64,000 bases of DNA. Source: Pantoea sp. SOD02 (lineage in GTDB: Bacteria; Pseudomonadota; Gammaproteobacteria; Enterobacterales; Enterobacteriaceae). The position numbers and the translations under genes are program-made. Shown here piece after piece: positions 1 to 8,254 of this stretch. The notes beneath the pieces are model-generated. The model made no database searches and was not told the DNA's origin. It saw only the letters and a list, made by a program, of their open reading frames with translations. Where the stretch lies: positions 806,001-870,000 of the forward strand of contig NZ_CP102605.1 in NCBI RefSeq assembly GCF_024707505.1, read 5' to 3'. The first letter of the stretch is position 1; every line of letters starts with the position of its first letter.

Positions 1-2205
1 ATCTGACGAGGATCCGCTCTCAATCAGCTCATCGTTGCCATAAAGTCCGGTAATTTTTGGTGCAATCTGCAGCGTGATGTTGAATGTCTCACTTGCAATA
101 CCGTTATCAACGACATGGATAGTATTTAAGCCAGCCGTGATGGTTGCCGTAAATGACCAGTTGCCGTTGCTATCCGCTTGCGTGCTGCCCACATTTTGCG
201 AACCGATATACACGTCAATAATCGCACCTGCTGCTGCAACACCATTTAACTCCGGCGTCGCATCATCGGTGGTACCGTTGTGGTAGATATTCTGCTGCAT
301 ACCGATATCATCAATTGCCCATGAGATGACGGGTGATACAGGTTCCACCGGACTTACGGGTTCCGATGGTTCTACAGGTCCGCCTACTGGCACATAGTTG
401 ATTTCAAATACGCTGCTGCTAGCGCCCTGCGAAACCACAGTGATGTGGTTCATACCGTCATTAAGCGTTGGAGAGTACTGCCAGTAACCGGTACCATCGG
501 CAACAAGAGTGGTAACGAGACGCTCATTGATCCAGATTTCAATTGTTGCGTTTTCGCCTGCACCACCGCTGAGACGTGGCGTACCGTCATCGGTGGTGGC
601 ACCGTTCATCACCGGGCCAAAAGAAGTATGTTCATCTGACCATGCGCCGTAGATTTCAGGCGTTACTGGTGCGGCCGCTGGCGTGCTGATTAATATCGCC
701 GCGCTCTGCGCATTGCCCGCACGTACTGTCAGGGTGTTTTCACCTTCCGGCAATGTAGTGTAAATACGCCAGCCGCCGTTACCATCGCTCCAGGCATTAC
801 CAATAAAGCGATCGCCAGACCAGATTTCCAGTGTCTGATTGCGCGGGCCGATACCGCTTAACTCCACCTGCTGGCTGATAGCTGAACCACCAGGTGCTAT
901 TTCAGCGCCAGCAGTCACGTCGGTAACTTGCGTGATGGCAAGGTTTTGCTCAACAGGAACTGACACGCTAACTGGCACATAGTTGATTTCGAATACGCTG
1001 CTGCTCGCGCCCTGCGAGACCACAGTGATGTGGTTCATACCGTCGTTAAGCGATGGAGAGTACTGCCAGTAACCGGTGCCATCGGCAACAAGAGTGGAGA
1101 CGAGACGCTCATTGATCCAGATTTCAATTGTTGCGTTTTCGCCGGCGCCACCGCTGAGACGTGGCGTACCGTCATCGGTGGTGGCACCGTTCATCACCGG
1201 GCCAAAAGAAGTATGTTCATCTGACCATGCGCCGTAGATTTCTGGCGTTACCGGTGCGGCCGCCGGCGTGCTGATGAATACCGCTGCGCTTTGCGCATTG
1301 CCCACACGAACAGTCAGGGTGTTTTCACCTTCCGGCAATGTGGTGTAAATACGCCAGCCGCCGTTACCATCGCTCCAGGCATTGCAAATAAAGCGATCGC
1401 CAGACCATATTTCTAGTACCTGATTGCGCGGGCCGACACCACTTAACTCCACTTGTTGGCTGATAGCCGAGCCGCCAGGCGCAATTTCAGTGCCGGCTAA
1501 AGCGTCGAGAATTTGCGTGATAGCAAGATCTTTATCAACAGGTGCCACAACGGGTTTATAGGCTATTTCAAAAGGTTCGCTAATTTCCCCGTTGGTCATA
1601 ACCGTAATGACATTTGCCCCATCGGCAAGGGATGCATTCCATGACCAACTGTTATTGCTATCTGCGATTACGGAACCCACTTCTTCGCCGTTTACCAGGA
1701 TCTTCACTGTGGAACCGGCCAGCGCATAACCCGTAACACGTGGATTCGCATTTGGGACTGTTGATCCAGGGCTTATGATATTCATCCAACCCTGACTGTC
1801 GTCAAACGCGATATCGATTGAAGGACGCGTTACTGGAGCAGGTTCTACCAGGGTAAAGTTGAAGCTGTCTGAGACAGTGGTCGCCGGTATAGCAACCCTG
1901 ATATTGGCATCACCAAAACGACCAATTGAATTGAAATCCGTAGACCAGCGGCCGTTTTCATCTGCACGTATAATGGCTACACGTGCATCATTCAGATAAA
2001 CAAAAACCGTCTGACCGGGGTTAGTGCGGCCATTAATGGTAAAAGCATCGCTCTCTGATAAGGTGTTTTCTGAAACAGGAGTAGAAGTAAATCTATCTAT
2101 TACGCTATCGATATTGATGAACGGTGTGTTTAGCGTAGACACTTGTTCATTGCTGTTTAAAAGATTCGGCACATTGCTATTTTGACGACTAATCAATTTG
2201 ATCAT
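1..2205 (-). CDS. Ig-like repeat surface protein, N-terminal 735 codons (3' end outside window)
   Basis: The open frame runs from ATG at 2205 to the window edge without a stop, so only the N-terminus is visible. No Sec signal peptide is seen (it begins MIKLISRQNSN). Successive Ig-like domains carry the usual marks of bacterial adhesin repeats: G-x-A/T-x-P-G near the start, 'V..I.AD..G.W' in the middle, an N-T/V-I strand at the end. A 585-bp (195-residue) unit is duplicated in tandem at about 376-960 and 961-1545. AAGG touches the ATG, so an in-frame TTG at 2196, eight bases after AAGGA, could be the real start. A copy of the locus box lies 102-115 bp upstream. Without a signal peptide it is most simply a substrate of the type I exporter encoded further on; this is inference because its C-terminus is missing. 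Confidence 0.85.
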   Translation of the reverse strand, partial: MIKLISRQNSNVPNLLNSNEQVSTLNTPFINIDSVIDRFTSTPVSENTLSESDAFTINGRTNPGQTVFVYLNDARVAIIRADENGRWSTDFNSIGRFGDANIRVAIPATTVSDSFNFTLVEPAPVTRPSIDIAFDDSQGWMNIISPGSTVPNANPRVTGYALAGSTVKILVNGEEVGSVIADSNNSWSWNASLADGANVITVMTNGEISEPFEIAYKPVVAPVDKDLAITQILDALAGTEIAPGGSAISQQVELSGVGPRNQVLEIWSGDRFICNAWSDGNGGWRIYTTLPEGENTLTVRVGNAQSAAVFISTPAAAPVTPEIYGAWSDEHTSFGPVMNGATTDDGTPRLSGGAGENATIEIWINERLVSTLVADGTGYWQYSPSLNDGMNHITVVSQGASSSVFEINYVPVSVSVPVEQNLAITQVTDVTAGAEIAPGGSAISQQVELSGIGPRNQTLEIWSGDRFIGNAWSDGNGGWRIYTTLPEGENTLTVRAGNAQSAAILISTPAAAPVTPEIYGAWSDEHTSFGPVMNGATTDDGTPRLSGGAGENATIEIWINERLVTTLVADGTGYWQYSPTLNDGMNHITVVSQGASSSVFEINYVPVGGPVEPSEPVSPVEPVSPVISWAIDDIGMQQNIYHNGTTDDATPELNGVAAAGAIIDVYIGSQNVGSTQADSNGNWSFTATITAGLNTIHVVDNGIASETFNITLQIAPKITGLYGNDELIESGSSSD
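376..1545 (-). repeat. 585-bp tandem duplication inside the Ig-repeat gene
   Basis: The stretch starting cacatagttgattt occurs at 391 and again at 976, exactly 585 bp apart, and near-identical sequence follows in both copies. Each unit codes for two different Ig-like domains (195 residues), one containing 'EIYGAWSDEH' and one containing 'EIAPGGSAISQQ'. Differences are scattered single bases, which points to a fairly recent in-frame duplication. Confidence 0.9.
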
Positions 2206-2306
2206 CCTTATTTCTGGTGATATTAACTCGCGCAGGCAATTCACAATCCTTTTGCGCAATAATTTATTGCTTGCCAATTAGGCTGAATTTATTAAATAAA
2301 GAACAG

Positions 2307-2320
2307 AAAGAAGCTTCTTG
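2307..2320. promoter_or_regulatory. Locus box copy 1
   Basis: AAAGAAGCTTCTTG followed by ATTTTGCC. It matches the shared near-palindrome CAAGACATTTCTTG and its right flank, and contains the perfect 12-bp palindrome AAGAAGCTTCTT. It lies 102-115 bp upstream of the Ig-repeat gene start at 2205. Confidence 0.6.
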
Positions 2321-2387
2321 ATTTTGCCGATAGTTATTATATTTCCAAAACGAAAAAGCCTCTTTATTGATATTTCTAAAACTAAGT

Positions 2388-2771
2388 TTATCTGCTTGCG
2401 TAAAAGATATGATTTCCGATTACCACAGTGCGCTCAAGCGATGAACTCCAGTAAGGATTGACTGATTGTGCATGAAAATAGGTTGCGCCTTTGGTGTGGT
2501 CCTCCATTTCACCTTTAATAATTCGTTCTGCCAGATTTTGAGCCTTTTTCCAGCTTTTGTTATGTGTTGGTGGATGATACTCAGAAGGTTTTTTTATTGA
2601 AGTCCAGGAAAATTGTTTAGGTGCATATACAACTGGACAGATCTTTTCAACATTCCAGTTAGCCCTATTCATTGTAACTAAACCTACAGCAATCTGGCCT
2701 TTTACAGGCTCGCCTCGAGCTTCATGATAAATATTGAGCGCAAGGCAAAGGGTAGCAGCTTGAACTAACAT
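2388..2771 (-). CDS. SleB-type cell wall hydrolase (Hydrolase_2 family), 127 aa
   Basis: The motif 'LALNIYHEARGEP.KGQIAVGLVTMNR' is characteristic of the SleB/Hydrolase_2 (PF07486) domain, with the glutamate of YHEARGE as the likely catalytic residue. The conserved 'FSW' and 'A..Y.HA' blocks follow. In this family the fold cleaves peptidoglycan glycan strands. The protein is only the domain: the first helix of the fold is at the N-terminus, so there is no signal peptide or anchor. It sits between the small membrane protein at 2907-3149 and the Ig-repeat gene, same strand. Opening the wall for a large secreted adhesin or autotransporter is a plausible role, but export is unexplained. Confidence 0.75.
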   Translation of the reverse strand: MLVQAATLCLALNIYHEARGEPVKGQIAVGLVTMNRANWNVEKICPVVYAPKQFSWTSIKKPSEYHPPTHNKSWKKAQNLAERIIKGEMEDHTKGATYFHAQSVNPYWSSSLERTVVIGNHIFYASR

Positions 2772-2906
2772 AATGCTTCGCTTTCTAATTGATATGCTGC
2801 GTAGGTTACCGATTTAATTTGTAATAGCCCAACGAGAAACTTCTTGTTTATTGCCCCCTATCATTAGCAACGCTAATTTATTATATGCTCATAATCTATA
2901 GATAAC

Positions 2907-3149
2907 CTAAAGAATAAAGCTGTTTCTTTTACGCATCATTCTAATTCCTTTGAAGGAATTCTTATTGAGACCAATCGGCAACTTTTCGCTCTCGACAAAC
3001 GCGCCTATCTTTTTTACATTTTTAATTGTCGGCCTCTTAAAAATTAAAATTATCCCTAGTGCCATTATATAACTAAGGAGTATCACAGCTGATTGTGATT
3101 CCAGAATAAAGGTGATGCCACTCGTATTCCTGTCGTTATAGGTAATCAC
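2907..3149 (-). CDS. Small membrane protein of unknown function, 80 aa
   Basis: I do not recognise this protein. One hydrophobic segment (about residues 20-38, 'AVILLSYIMALGIILIF') precedes a basic C-terminal half rich in Lys, Arg and Asn, suggesting an inner-membrane protein with a cytoplasmic tail. Support that it is real comes from the locus box 77-90 bp upstream at the spacing seen for other genes here, and from its position as probable first gene of a two-gene unit with the SleB-type hydrolase. No strong ribosome binding site is visible, so the start is uncertain. Confidence 0.5.
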   Translation of the reverse strand: MITYNDRNTSGITFILESQSAVILLSYIMALGIILIFKRPTIKNVKKIGAFVESEKLPIGLNKNSFKGIRMMRKRNSFIL

Positions 3150-3225
3150 TAGCTCATCGCTGACGCAGATGCGAAAAACATAGGCGCTGAGTGGCAGTAT
3201 TTATACCGTACAAAATAAACCGAAC

Positions 3226-3239
3226 TCAGAAATGTCTTT
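3226..3239. promoter_or_regulatory. Locus box copy 2
   Basis: On the minus strand this reads AAAGACATTTCTGA, sharing the 11-base core AAGACATTTCT with the best copies. It lies 77-90 bp upstream of the 80-aa gene at 2907-3149. Confidence 0.65.
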
Positions 3240-3280
3240 AGGAATAGCGTTAACTTAAATAATGAAATTCAGATAGCAAA

Positions 3281-3305
3281 AAGCCACCTGCTAAGCAGGT
3301 GGCTT
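3281..3305 (-). terminator. Rho-independent terminator of the autotransporter gene
   Basis: On the minus strand AAGCCACCTGC, loop TTA, GCAGGTGGCTT, then TTTGC. An 11-bp perfect stem with a T-run lies 25 bp after the autotransporter stop codon. Confidence 0.9.
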
Positions 3306-3329
3306 ATAAAAGTGGCTATCGATCTTAAC

Positions 3330-6300
3330 TTAGAATGAGTAGCGCAATCCCAACCCCACGCTATAACTTTCCCGCTTTTCAAGGCTCGACGACGATGCGC
3401 TGGTCTGATAACCCAACGCACCATGAACTTTCAGATTGGTGGTTAGCCCGGTGCCCACACCGACTTCAGTACTGATACGTCCTGCCGACGAAGCCAGCGG
3501 GGCACGATCTTTGCCGTCGTACACGGTCGTCGCGCGTCCATTCCAGTCCTGCCAGTAATTTACGCTGGCAAACGGTTCAACCATGGCACCGGATGCGGTT
3601 TCAATACTCCATTTGGCGCGCAGGCCAATGCGTCCGGTGGTGCCGGTGGTTTTGCCCAGCGCTACGCTGCTTTGACGATCGGCACTGTCTTTAAAACGGG
3701 TTTCTTGCCAAATCAACTGCGCTTGCGGCTCAAGAGTAAAGCCCGGGCCGAAAGCTGGCAGTGCAAAGGGATAACCGGTCTCCAGCGACGCGGCCACGCC
3801 ATAACCCGTCATATCCAGACTTCCAGACTCACTTGATGCAGTTCCGCGATAGCGCGTGCCCTGCAGCGTGGCATCCAGATAGCTATTGCCCGATCCAACG
3901 TGTGTCCAGTAGCCGCCCACGGAAGTGCCGGTGAGCTTCACTTTGCCAGTGTTCTGTCGGTCATACTGCGTGCCCGCTTCGTTGGTGACCAAACCGCTCA
4001 CCGAAATATTGGCTCGCGTTTGCGCCACGTACAGACCAAAACGCTCGCTGTGCCCTTCGATAAGGCTGCCTTGCCAAATATCAGCACCAATCTGTAAACC
4101 GCCCAGCGTGCCTTTGGCAGTTGGTGCCGCAAAGGCCTGATACCCGTGATCAATCTCACTTGCCAGCAAGCGTGTCCACATTGCCAGGCCCTGCGCAGTG
4201 CCTGAATTCGCCATTAGTGCCGCATCACCGCTGCGTTGATCGCGGGTGCCAAGCGTTAGCATGCCAAGTTCACGCGCAATAGGTTGCACCACACCGTAGG
4301 TTGCCACTGCCGGACCGATAACCGGATACTCGCCCGGCGGTAATACCGCTGGTGGTGGCGTGAGCGGCAATTCGGTGCCTGGTCGGGTTGGATTGGTCGG
4401 CTCGATAACGTCACCACCTTCACCAGGTTCGTCCGGGTCGATCGGTGTAATTGGAATGATCGGTTCAACAGGATCTACCGGCTCAGCCGGGTCAATTGGA
4501 GCAACCGGGTCGATCGGCTCAGGTTCAACCGGATCGGTCGGCTCGGGATCAATCGGGCCCACGATAAACTGATTGCGCAGATACCAGCTGTCAGTCTCTG
4601 AACCGCTCAGGCTGCCTCGGAAAAGACGGTAGCTCAGTGCACCGCTGCGCGTATCGCCGGCAAGGCGGAAAGCATCGTCTTCGGTGGTTGCGCCATTAAT
4701 TGCATCGATCACTTTAATACCGTCGGCGTAGGTGTACGCTTCGCCGCTGTTGGTATTAGTGATAGCAACACGTGTCGTACCGCTGGCGTGGCCGCCATCG
4801 AGGATCAATTGGTCTGAAGGTGAGTCATCCGCCCCCAGCCAGCTATTCAATGCCAGTACGCCATCGTTGCCAATGTAATCGCCAACTACCGTTACTGAAC
4901 GGTAATCGGTGGCACCAATCGTGCCTGGACGCAGCGTGCCGCTATTGGTGAGCGAACCGACAATCTTCATCTCACCGGTCAGCGTACCCGCTGCAGCAAT
5001 CGCGGTATCAGACTGCACCGAACCGTTGATCTGTAAGGTGCCATTCTCCACACGCGTTGCGCCGGTGTAGAGCTGATCGCCATTCAGCGTCAGTTTGCCG
5101 CTGCCCAGCTGCACCACATCGCCGCTGCCGGTCACCATGTTGCTCAAGGTCACATCATCACTGCGATTAAATTGCAGCGTCCCTTCATTCTGAATATCGC
5201 CGACCACGCTGCCGCTGGTGCCGCCGTTACCGATCTGCAACGTCCCGCTGCTGATAGTGGTGCCACCGCTCCAGCTGTTGTCAGCGCTTAACACTGTGGT
5301 GCCTGCGCCCATCTGCTCGAAACGTCCCTGACCGGAAATCACACCGCTTAACAGCGCTGCATCCACACGGTTCACAAACAGCGCCGCACCGCTGGCAATC
5401 TGCACATTGCCCGCTAAATTCCCCTGCGTACCGCCATCACCCACCTGCAGATTACCGGCTTCGATCTGCGTACCACCCGCATGCGCGATATTGCCGGTAA
5501 TTACGCTGGTGCCTGACCCGCGCTGAATAAGCGTGCCGCTGCCCGCAACATTGTTGGTCAGAGCCAACACGTCGGCACGATTGAGAATTAACTGTGAATT
5601 ATTGACGATATCGCCGATCACACTGCCGGAAGTACCGCCATTGCCAATCTGCACGGCACCGCTATTGATGACGGTGACGCCATCCCAGTTATTATCGCCG
5701 GTCAAGGTTAAGGTGCCGCTGCCCTGTTTAACCAGCGCGCCGCCGTCACCGATGATTCCGCTACTAAAGGTCAAATCGTTGCCGTTGTCATCAATGATGC
5801 CGCCATTGCTGCCAACGGTCAGACGATTAGAAATGTCTGCGGTATTGCCGCTCTGCCACAACAATTTTCCGCCGTTAAGATTGACGGCGCCGGTGCCAAG
5901 ATTCGCGCTGCTGGCAAATGAGAGCGTTCCCTGTTCAATCTGGCTGCCGCCAGACCAGGTATTATTACCGGTGAGCGTCAGTACACCTTCACCGCTTTTG
6001 AGCATCTCGCCATTGCCGCTAATCACATTTGATAGCGTCATGGTCGAACCGGCTCCTTCAGTCAGGAAGGTGCCTTTGCCGGTAAGCGCAATAGCGACAT
6101 TACTCTGCATATCCGCATCTGCGCTTAAATTCGCTAAGGTGCCATCAGCTAAGGTGATCTGTCGCGTTGCATTACCATTCCCGGCGAGGATCGAACCGGC
6201 ACGCAATATTGCACCGTCCTGCACCGCAATACGCGATGCCATGGTTCCAGGACCGCTGGTAATGTCACCCATGGTGATGGTATTGGCTTTGAGGATGCCG

Positions 6301-7223
6301 CCGTGGCTGATATTCAGTTCGGCAGTCGTGTTCCCTGCTCCAGTGGTGCGCGCACTCTGCCCTAACACCACATTATCGGCCTCTAACAAACCAGCGCCCA
6401 TATTGAACGTACCGCGCGCAGCTTGCGTCCCGAACCTGGCGGTAGCAATCGTCAACGTATCTACTTTGGCATCAAGCGTACCGCTGGTGGTGTCAAACAA
6501 GCCGGTTGCGCCGCTGTAATTACTGTTCACGCCTGTCGCAATATCAATATTGCTGACCGCATCCACTCCGTTGGCACCGCGCAACTTCAGCGTGCCGTCA
6601 CTAATGGCCGCGTCAAATGTCAACGTACCGCTGCCCTGGCTGGTACCCAGGATGAGCGAATCAACATTGAAGGTATTTTGCTTGCCGAGATTAAGCACCC
6701 CAGTGTTAATTCCAGGTCCCTGAACAGCGCGCCCCGTCGATCCTACGCCAAGTACGCTGGCGGTGATGGTATTGGTTTCACCGGCCAAGGTGACAATCCC
6801 GTGGCTGCGATCGGTCGAGTTGGCCGCGCCACCGGAGCGACGGCCAGATATCACCATGGTGCCGCTGGCATTATCAAACACAAAATTAGACAAGCCGCTC
6901 ATGTCCAGCGTTGCCGTGGTGTTGCTGGCATTGCCACCAATTGCCATATTACTGCTGCCGTTATAGACCAGCGTGCCACCCGCGCCGACAATGGTGCCAG
7001 TGATGTTATTGGCGACACCAAGACCATCAATTTCACGGCGCTGGTCGCCAATATCTTCCGTGCGATTTGAGTTAAAGCTCCAGATTTCCGCTTGCGCGCT
7101 ACCACTAAAAGTGGCACCCAAAGAAAACAGACAGAGTGTTAATGCATTAAATGAGAAGGCCGGCATTGCGACTTCAGCCACCGGCGTTGAGGTTGTTTTA
7201 GATGATGACGTATTGAAGCGCAT
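3330..7223 (-). CDS. Autotransporter (type Va) adhesin, 1297 aa
   Basis: A long leader ends near residue 45 at 'GSAQA|EIW', typical of autotransporters. The passenger is Gly/Ser/Asn/Thr rich and has repeated strand motifs of the autotransporter-associated repeat kind (for example 'GSGTLTLTGDNNWDG', 'GGTTISSGTLQIGNGGTSG'), about residues 390-770, which form a beta-helix. A proline/acidic linker with repeated 'PxxPVEP' lies at about 888-961. The last 280 residues are the outer-membrane barrel, ending in 'GLGLRYSF' with the usual terminal Phe. GGAGG stands five bases before the ATG. A perfect-match copy of the locus box lies 86-99 bp upstream. The usual role is adhesion or aggregation; no protease motif was seen in the passenger. 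Confidence 0.93.
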   Translation of the reverse strand: MRFNTSSSKTTSTPVAEVAMPAFSFNALTLCLFSLGATFSGSAQAEIWSFNSNRTEDIGDQRREIDGLGVANNITGTIVGAGGTLVYNGSSNMAIGGNASNTTATLDMSGLSNFVFDNASGTMVISGRRSGGAANSTDRSHGIVTLAGETNTITASVLGVGSTGRAVQGPGINTGVLNLGKQNTFNVDSLILGTSQGSGTLTFDAAISDGTLKLRGANGVDAVSNIDIATGVNSNYSGATGLFDTTSGTLDAKVDTLTIATARFGTQAARGTFNMGAGLLEADNVVLGQSARTTGAGNTTAELNISHGGILKANTITMGDITSGPGTMASRIAVQDGAILRAGSILAGNGNATRQITLADGTLANLSADADMQSNVAIALTGKGTFLTEGAGSTMTLSNVISGNGEMLKSGEGVLTLTGNNTWSGGSQIEQGTLSFASSANLGTGAVNLNGGKLLWQSGNTADISNRLTVGSNGGIIDDNGNDLTFSSGIIGDGGALVKQGSGTLTLTGDNNWDGVTVINSGAVQIGNGGTSGSVIGDIVNNSQLILNRADVLALTNNVAGSGTLIQRGSGTSVITGNIAHAGGTQIEAGNLQVGDGGTQGNLAGNVQIASGAALFVNRVDAALLSGVISGQGRFEQMGAGTTVLSADNSWSGGTTISSGTLQIGNGGTSGSVVGDIQNEGTLQFNRSDDVTLSNMVTGSGDVVQLGSGKLTLNGDQLYTGATRVENGTLQINGSVQSDTAIAAAGTLTGEMKIVGSLTNSGTLRPGTIGATDYRSVTVVGDYIGNDGVLALNSWLGADDSPSDQLILDGGHASGTTRVAITNTNSGEAYTYADGIKVIDAINGATTEDDAFRLAGDTRSGALSYRLFRGSLSGSETDSWYLRNQFIVGPIDPEPTDPVEPEPIDPVAPIDPAEPVDPVEPIIPITPIDPDEPGEGGDVIEPTNPTRPGTELPLTPPPAVLPPGEYPVIGPAVATYGVVQPIARELGMLTLGTRDQRSGDAALMANSGTAQGLAMWTRLLASEIDHGYQAFAAPTAKGTLGGLQIGADIWQGSLIEGHSERFGLYVAQTRANISVSGLVTNEAGTQYDRQNTGKVKLTGTSVGGYWTHVGSGNSYLDATLQGTRYRGTASSESGSLDMTGYGVAASLETGYPFALPAFGPGFTLEPQAQLIWQETRFKDSADRQSSVALGKTTGTTGRIGLRAKWSIETASGAMVEPFASVNYWQDWNGRATTVYDGKDRAPLASSAGRISTEVGVGTGLTTNLKVHGALGYQTSASSSSLEKRESYSVGLGLRYSF

Positions 7224-7308
7224 GCACTCCTCCGATTAAAAAGAATCTTAGAGGTAAGAAAACTCTTACATGCGACTTATCTTACGAGGGTGGCGTTAAA
7301 ATAGCGGG

Positions 7309-7322
7309 CAAGACATTTCTTG
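7309..7322. promoter_or_regulatory. Locus box copy 3 (best form)
   Basis: CAAGACATTTCTTG, followed by ATTATTGGGGG. It is a palindrome except for one mismatched pair. It lies 86-99 bp upstream of the autotransporter start and after the end of the response regulator gene at 7493. Confidence 0.75.
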
Positions 7323-7492
7323 ATTATTGGGGGTAAACAGCCAAAAACTGGATATTTATTAGCATTGTGGTGAGGGGCAACGGTCATATTGCAGCATTCC
7401 CTTGCTGGCCAATATAACGATGCGATAAGACAAAAGAACAATTAATGCGCTAAAGACGAGAAAATGAGTAAGACAATTAAATGGAAGCGGGC

Positions 7493-8212
7493 TTAAGCAA
7501 GCCCTTCCACCAGATCCTTGAAGCGGAACAAATCGACATCCGACTTCATGCCCAACTTACGTAATGCATTTTGCTTTTGACCGCTAATGGTTTTGCGACT
7601 GCGATTAAATTTCTCCGCAATCTGGGTGATATTCAGACCTGCAAGATAACAACGAATCACTTCCATCTCGCGCGGCGTCAGTTCACGCACTAACACTTCA
7701 ATATCTTTGCCTTTGCTGCTGCGGAGATGCGGTTCAAGGTAAGGCAGCATATCGGTATCGGGCTCATTAAACTTATCCAGCTCAAGCTGCATATCACCGC
7801 TAAGATAACGCTTACCCGAAGCGACTTTACGAATCGCGTTGATCAGCTCTTCCTGCTCTTTGCTCTTGCCGATAAAGCCCATCACACCAGCCTTAATCAC
7901 CTGATTCACCACCGCAGGGCTTTCAATCGCTGATGAAACAAGAATTTTCAGGCGTGGATAATGCAGGCGCAAATGCTTGACCAGCATTAATCCATCGAAA
8001 TCATCTTCGGCTAATAAATAATCCAGCACCAACAGATCAATTTCGTTGTTCTGCAATGATGGGGTTATTTCCTGGCGGTTTTTATACATACCGACCAGTT
8101 CCAAATCCGGTTCATTTTCTAAACTGTACTGTAAAGCTTTGCGAATAAGCGGATGGTCATCCAGAATCGCCACGTTAATTGGTACTTGTTTCTTCAGCAT
8201 AATAGTTTCCAT
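7493..8212 (-). CDS. NarL/FixJ-family response regulator (RcsB/BvgA-like)
   Basis: The receiver domain has the acidic pair 'ILDDHPLI', the phospho-acceptor Asp in 'LLVLDY' and the conserved Lys in 'GFIGKSKE'. After a linker of about 45 residues comes a LuxR-type helix-turn-helix beginning 'LTPREMEVIRCYLAG' and including 'FNRSRKTISGQKQNALRKLG', close to RcsB. It is the last gene of the type I secretion operon, 42 bp after the outer-membrane factor. A second ATG at 8200, preceded by GGA at good spacing, may be the true start. A regulator inside the exporter operon suggests feedback on the same adhesin genes. It is a candidate for binding the locus box, alone or with the regulator at 31504-32130. 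Confidence 0.9.
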   Translation of the reverse strand: METIMLKKQVPINVAILDDHPLIRKALQYSLENEPDLELVGMYKNRQEITPSLQNNEIDLLVLDYLLAEDDFDGLMLVKHLRLHYPRLKILVSSAIESPAVVNQVIKAGVMGFIGKSKEQEELINAIRKVASGKRYLSGDMQLELDKFNEPDTDMLPYLEPHLRSSKGKDIEVLVRELTPREMEVIRCYLAGLNITQIAEKFNRSRKTISGQKQNALRKLGMKSDVDLFRFKDLVEGLA

Positions 8213-8254
8213 TATTTTGAGAGAGACGCCATCAGCATCTCCCTGATGAATAAA

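Noticed and set aside
5533-6519. A 328-codon plus-strand open frame inside the autotransporter gene
   Set aside because: Low-complexity Pro/Leu/Ser text that mirrors the autotransporter repeats on the other strand; no ribosome binding site.
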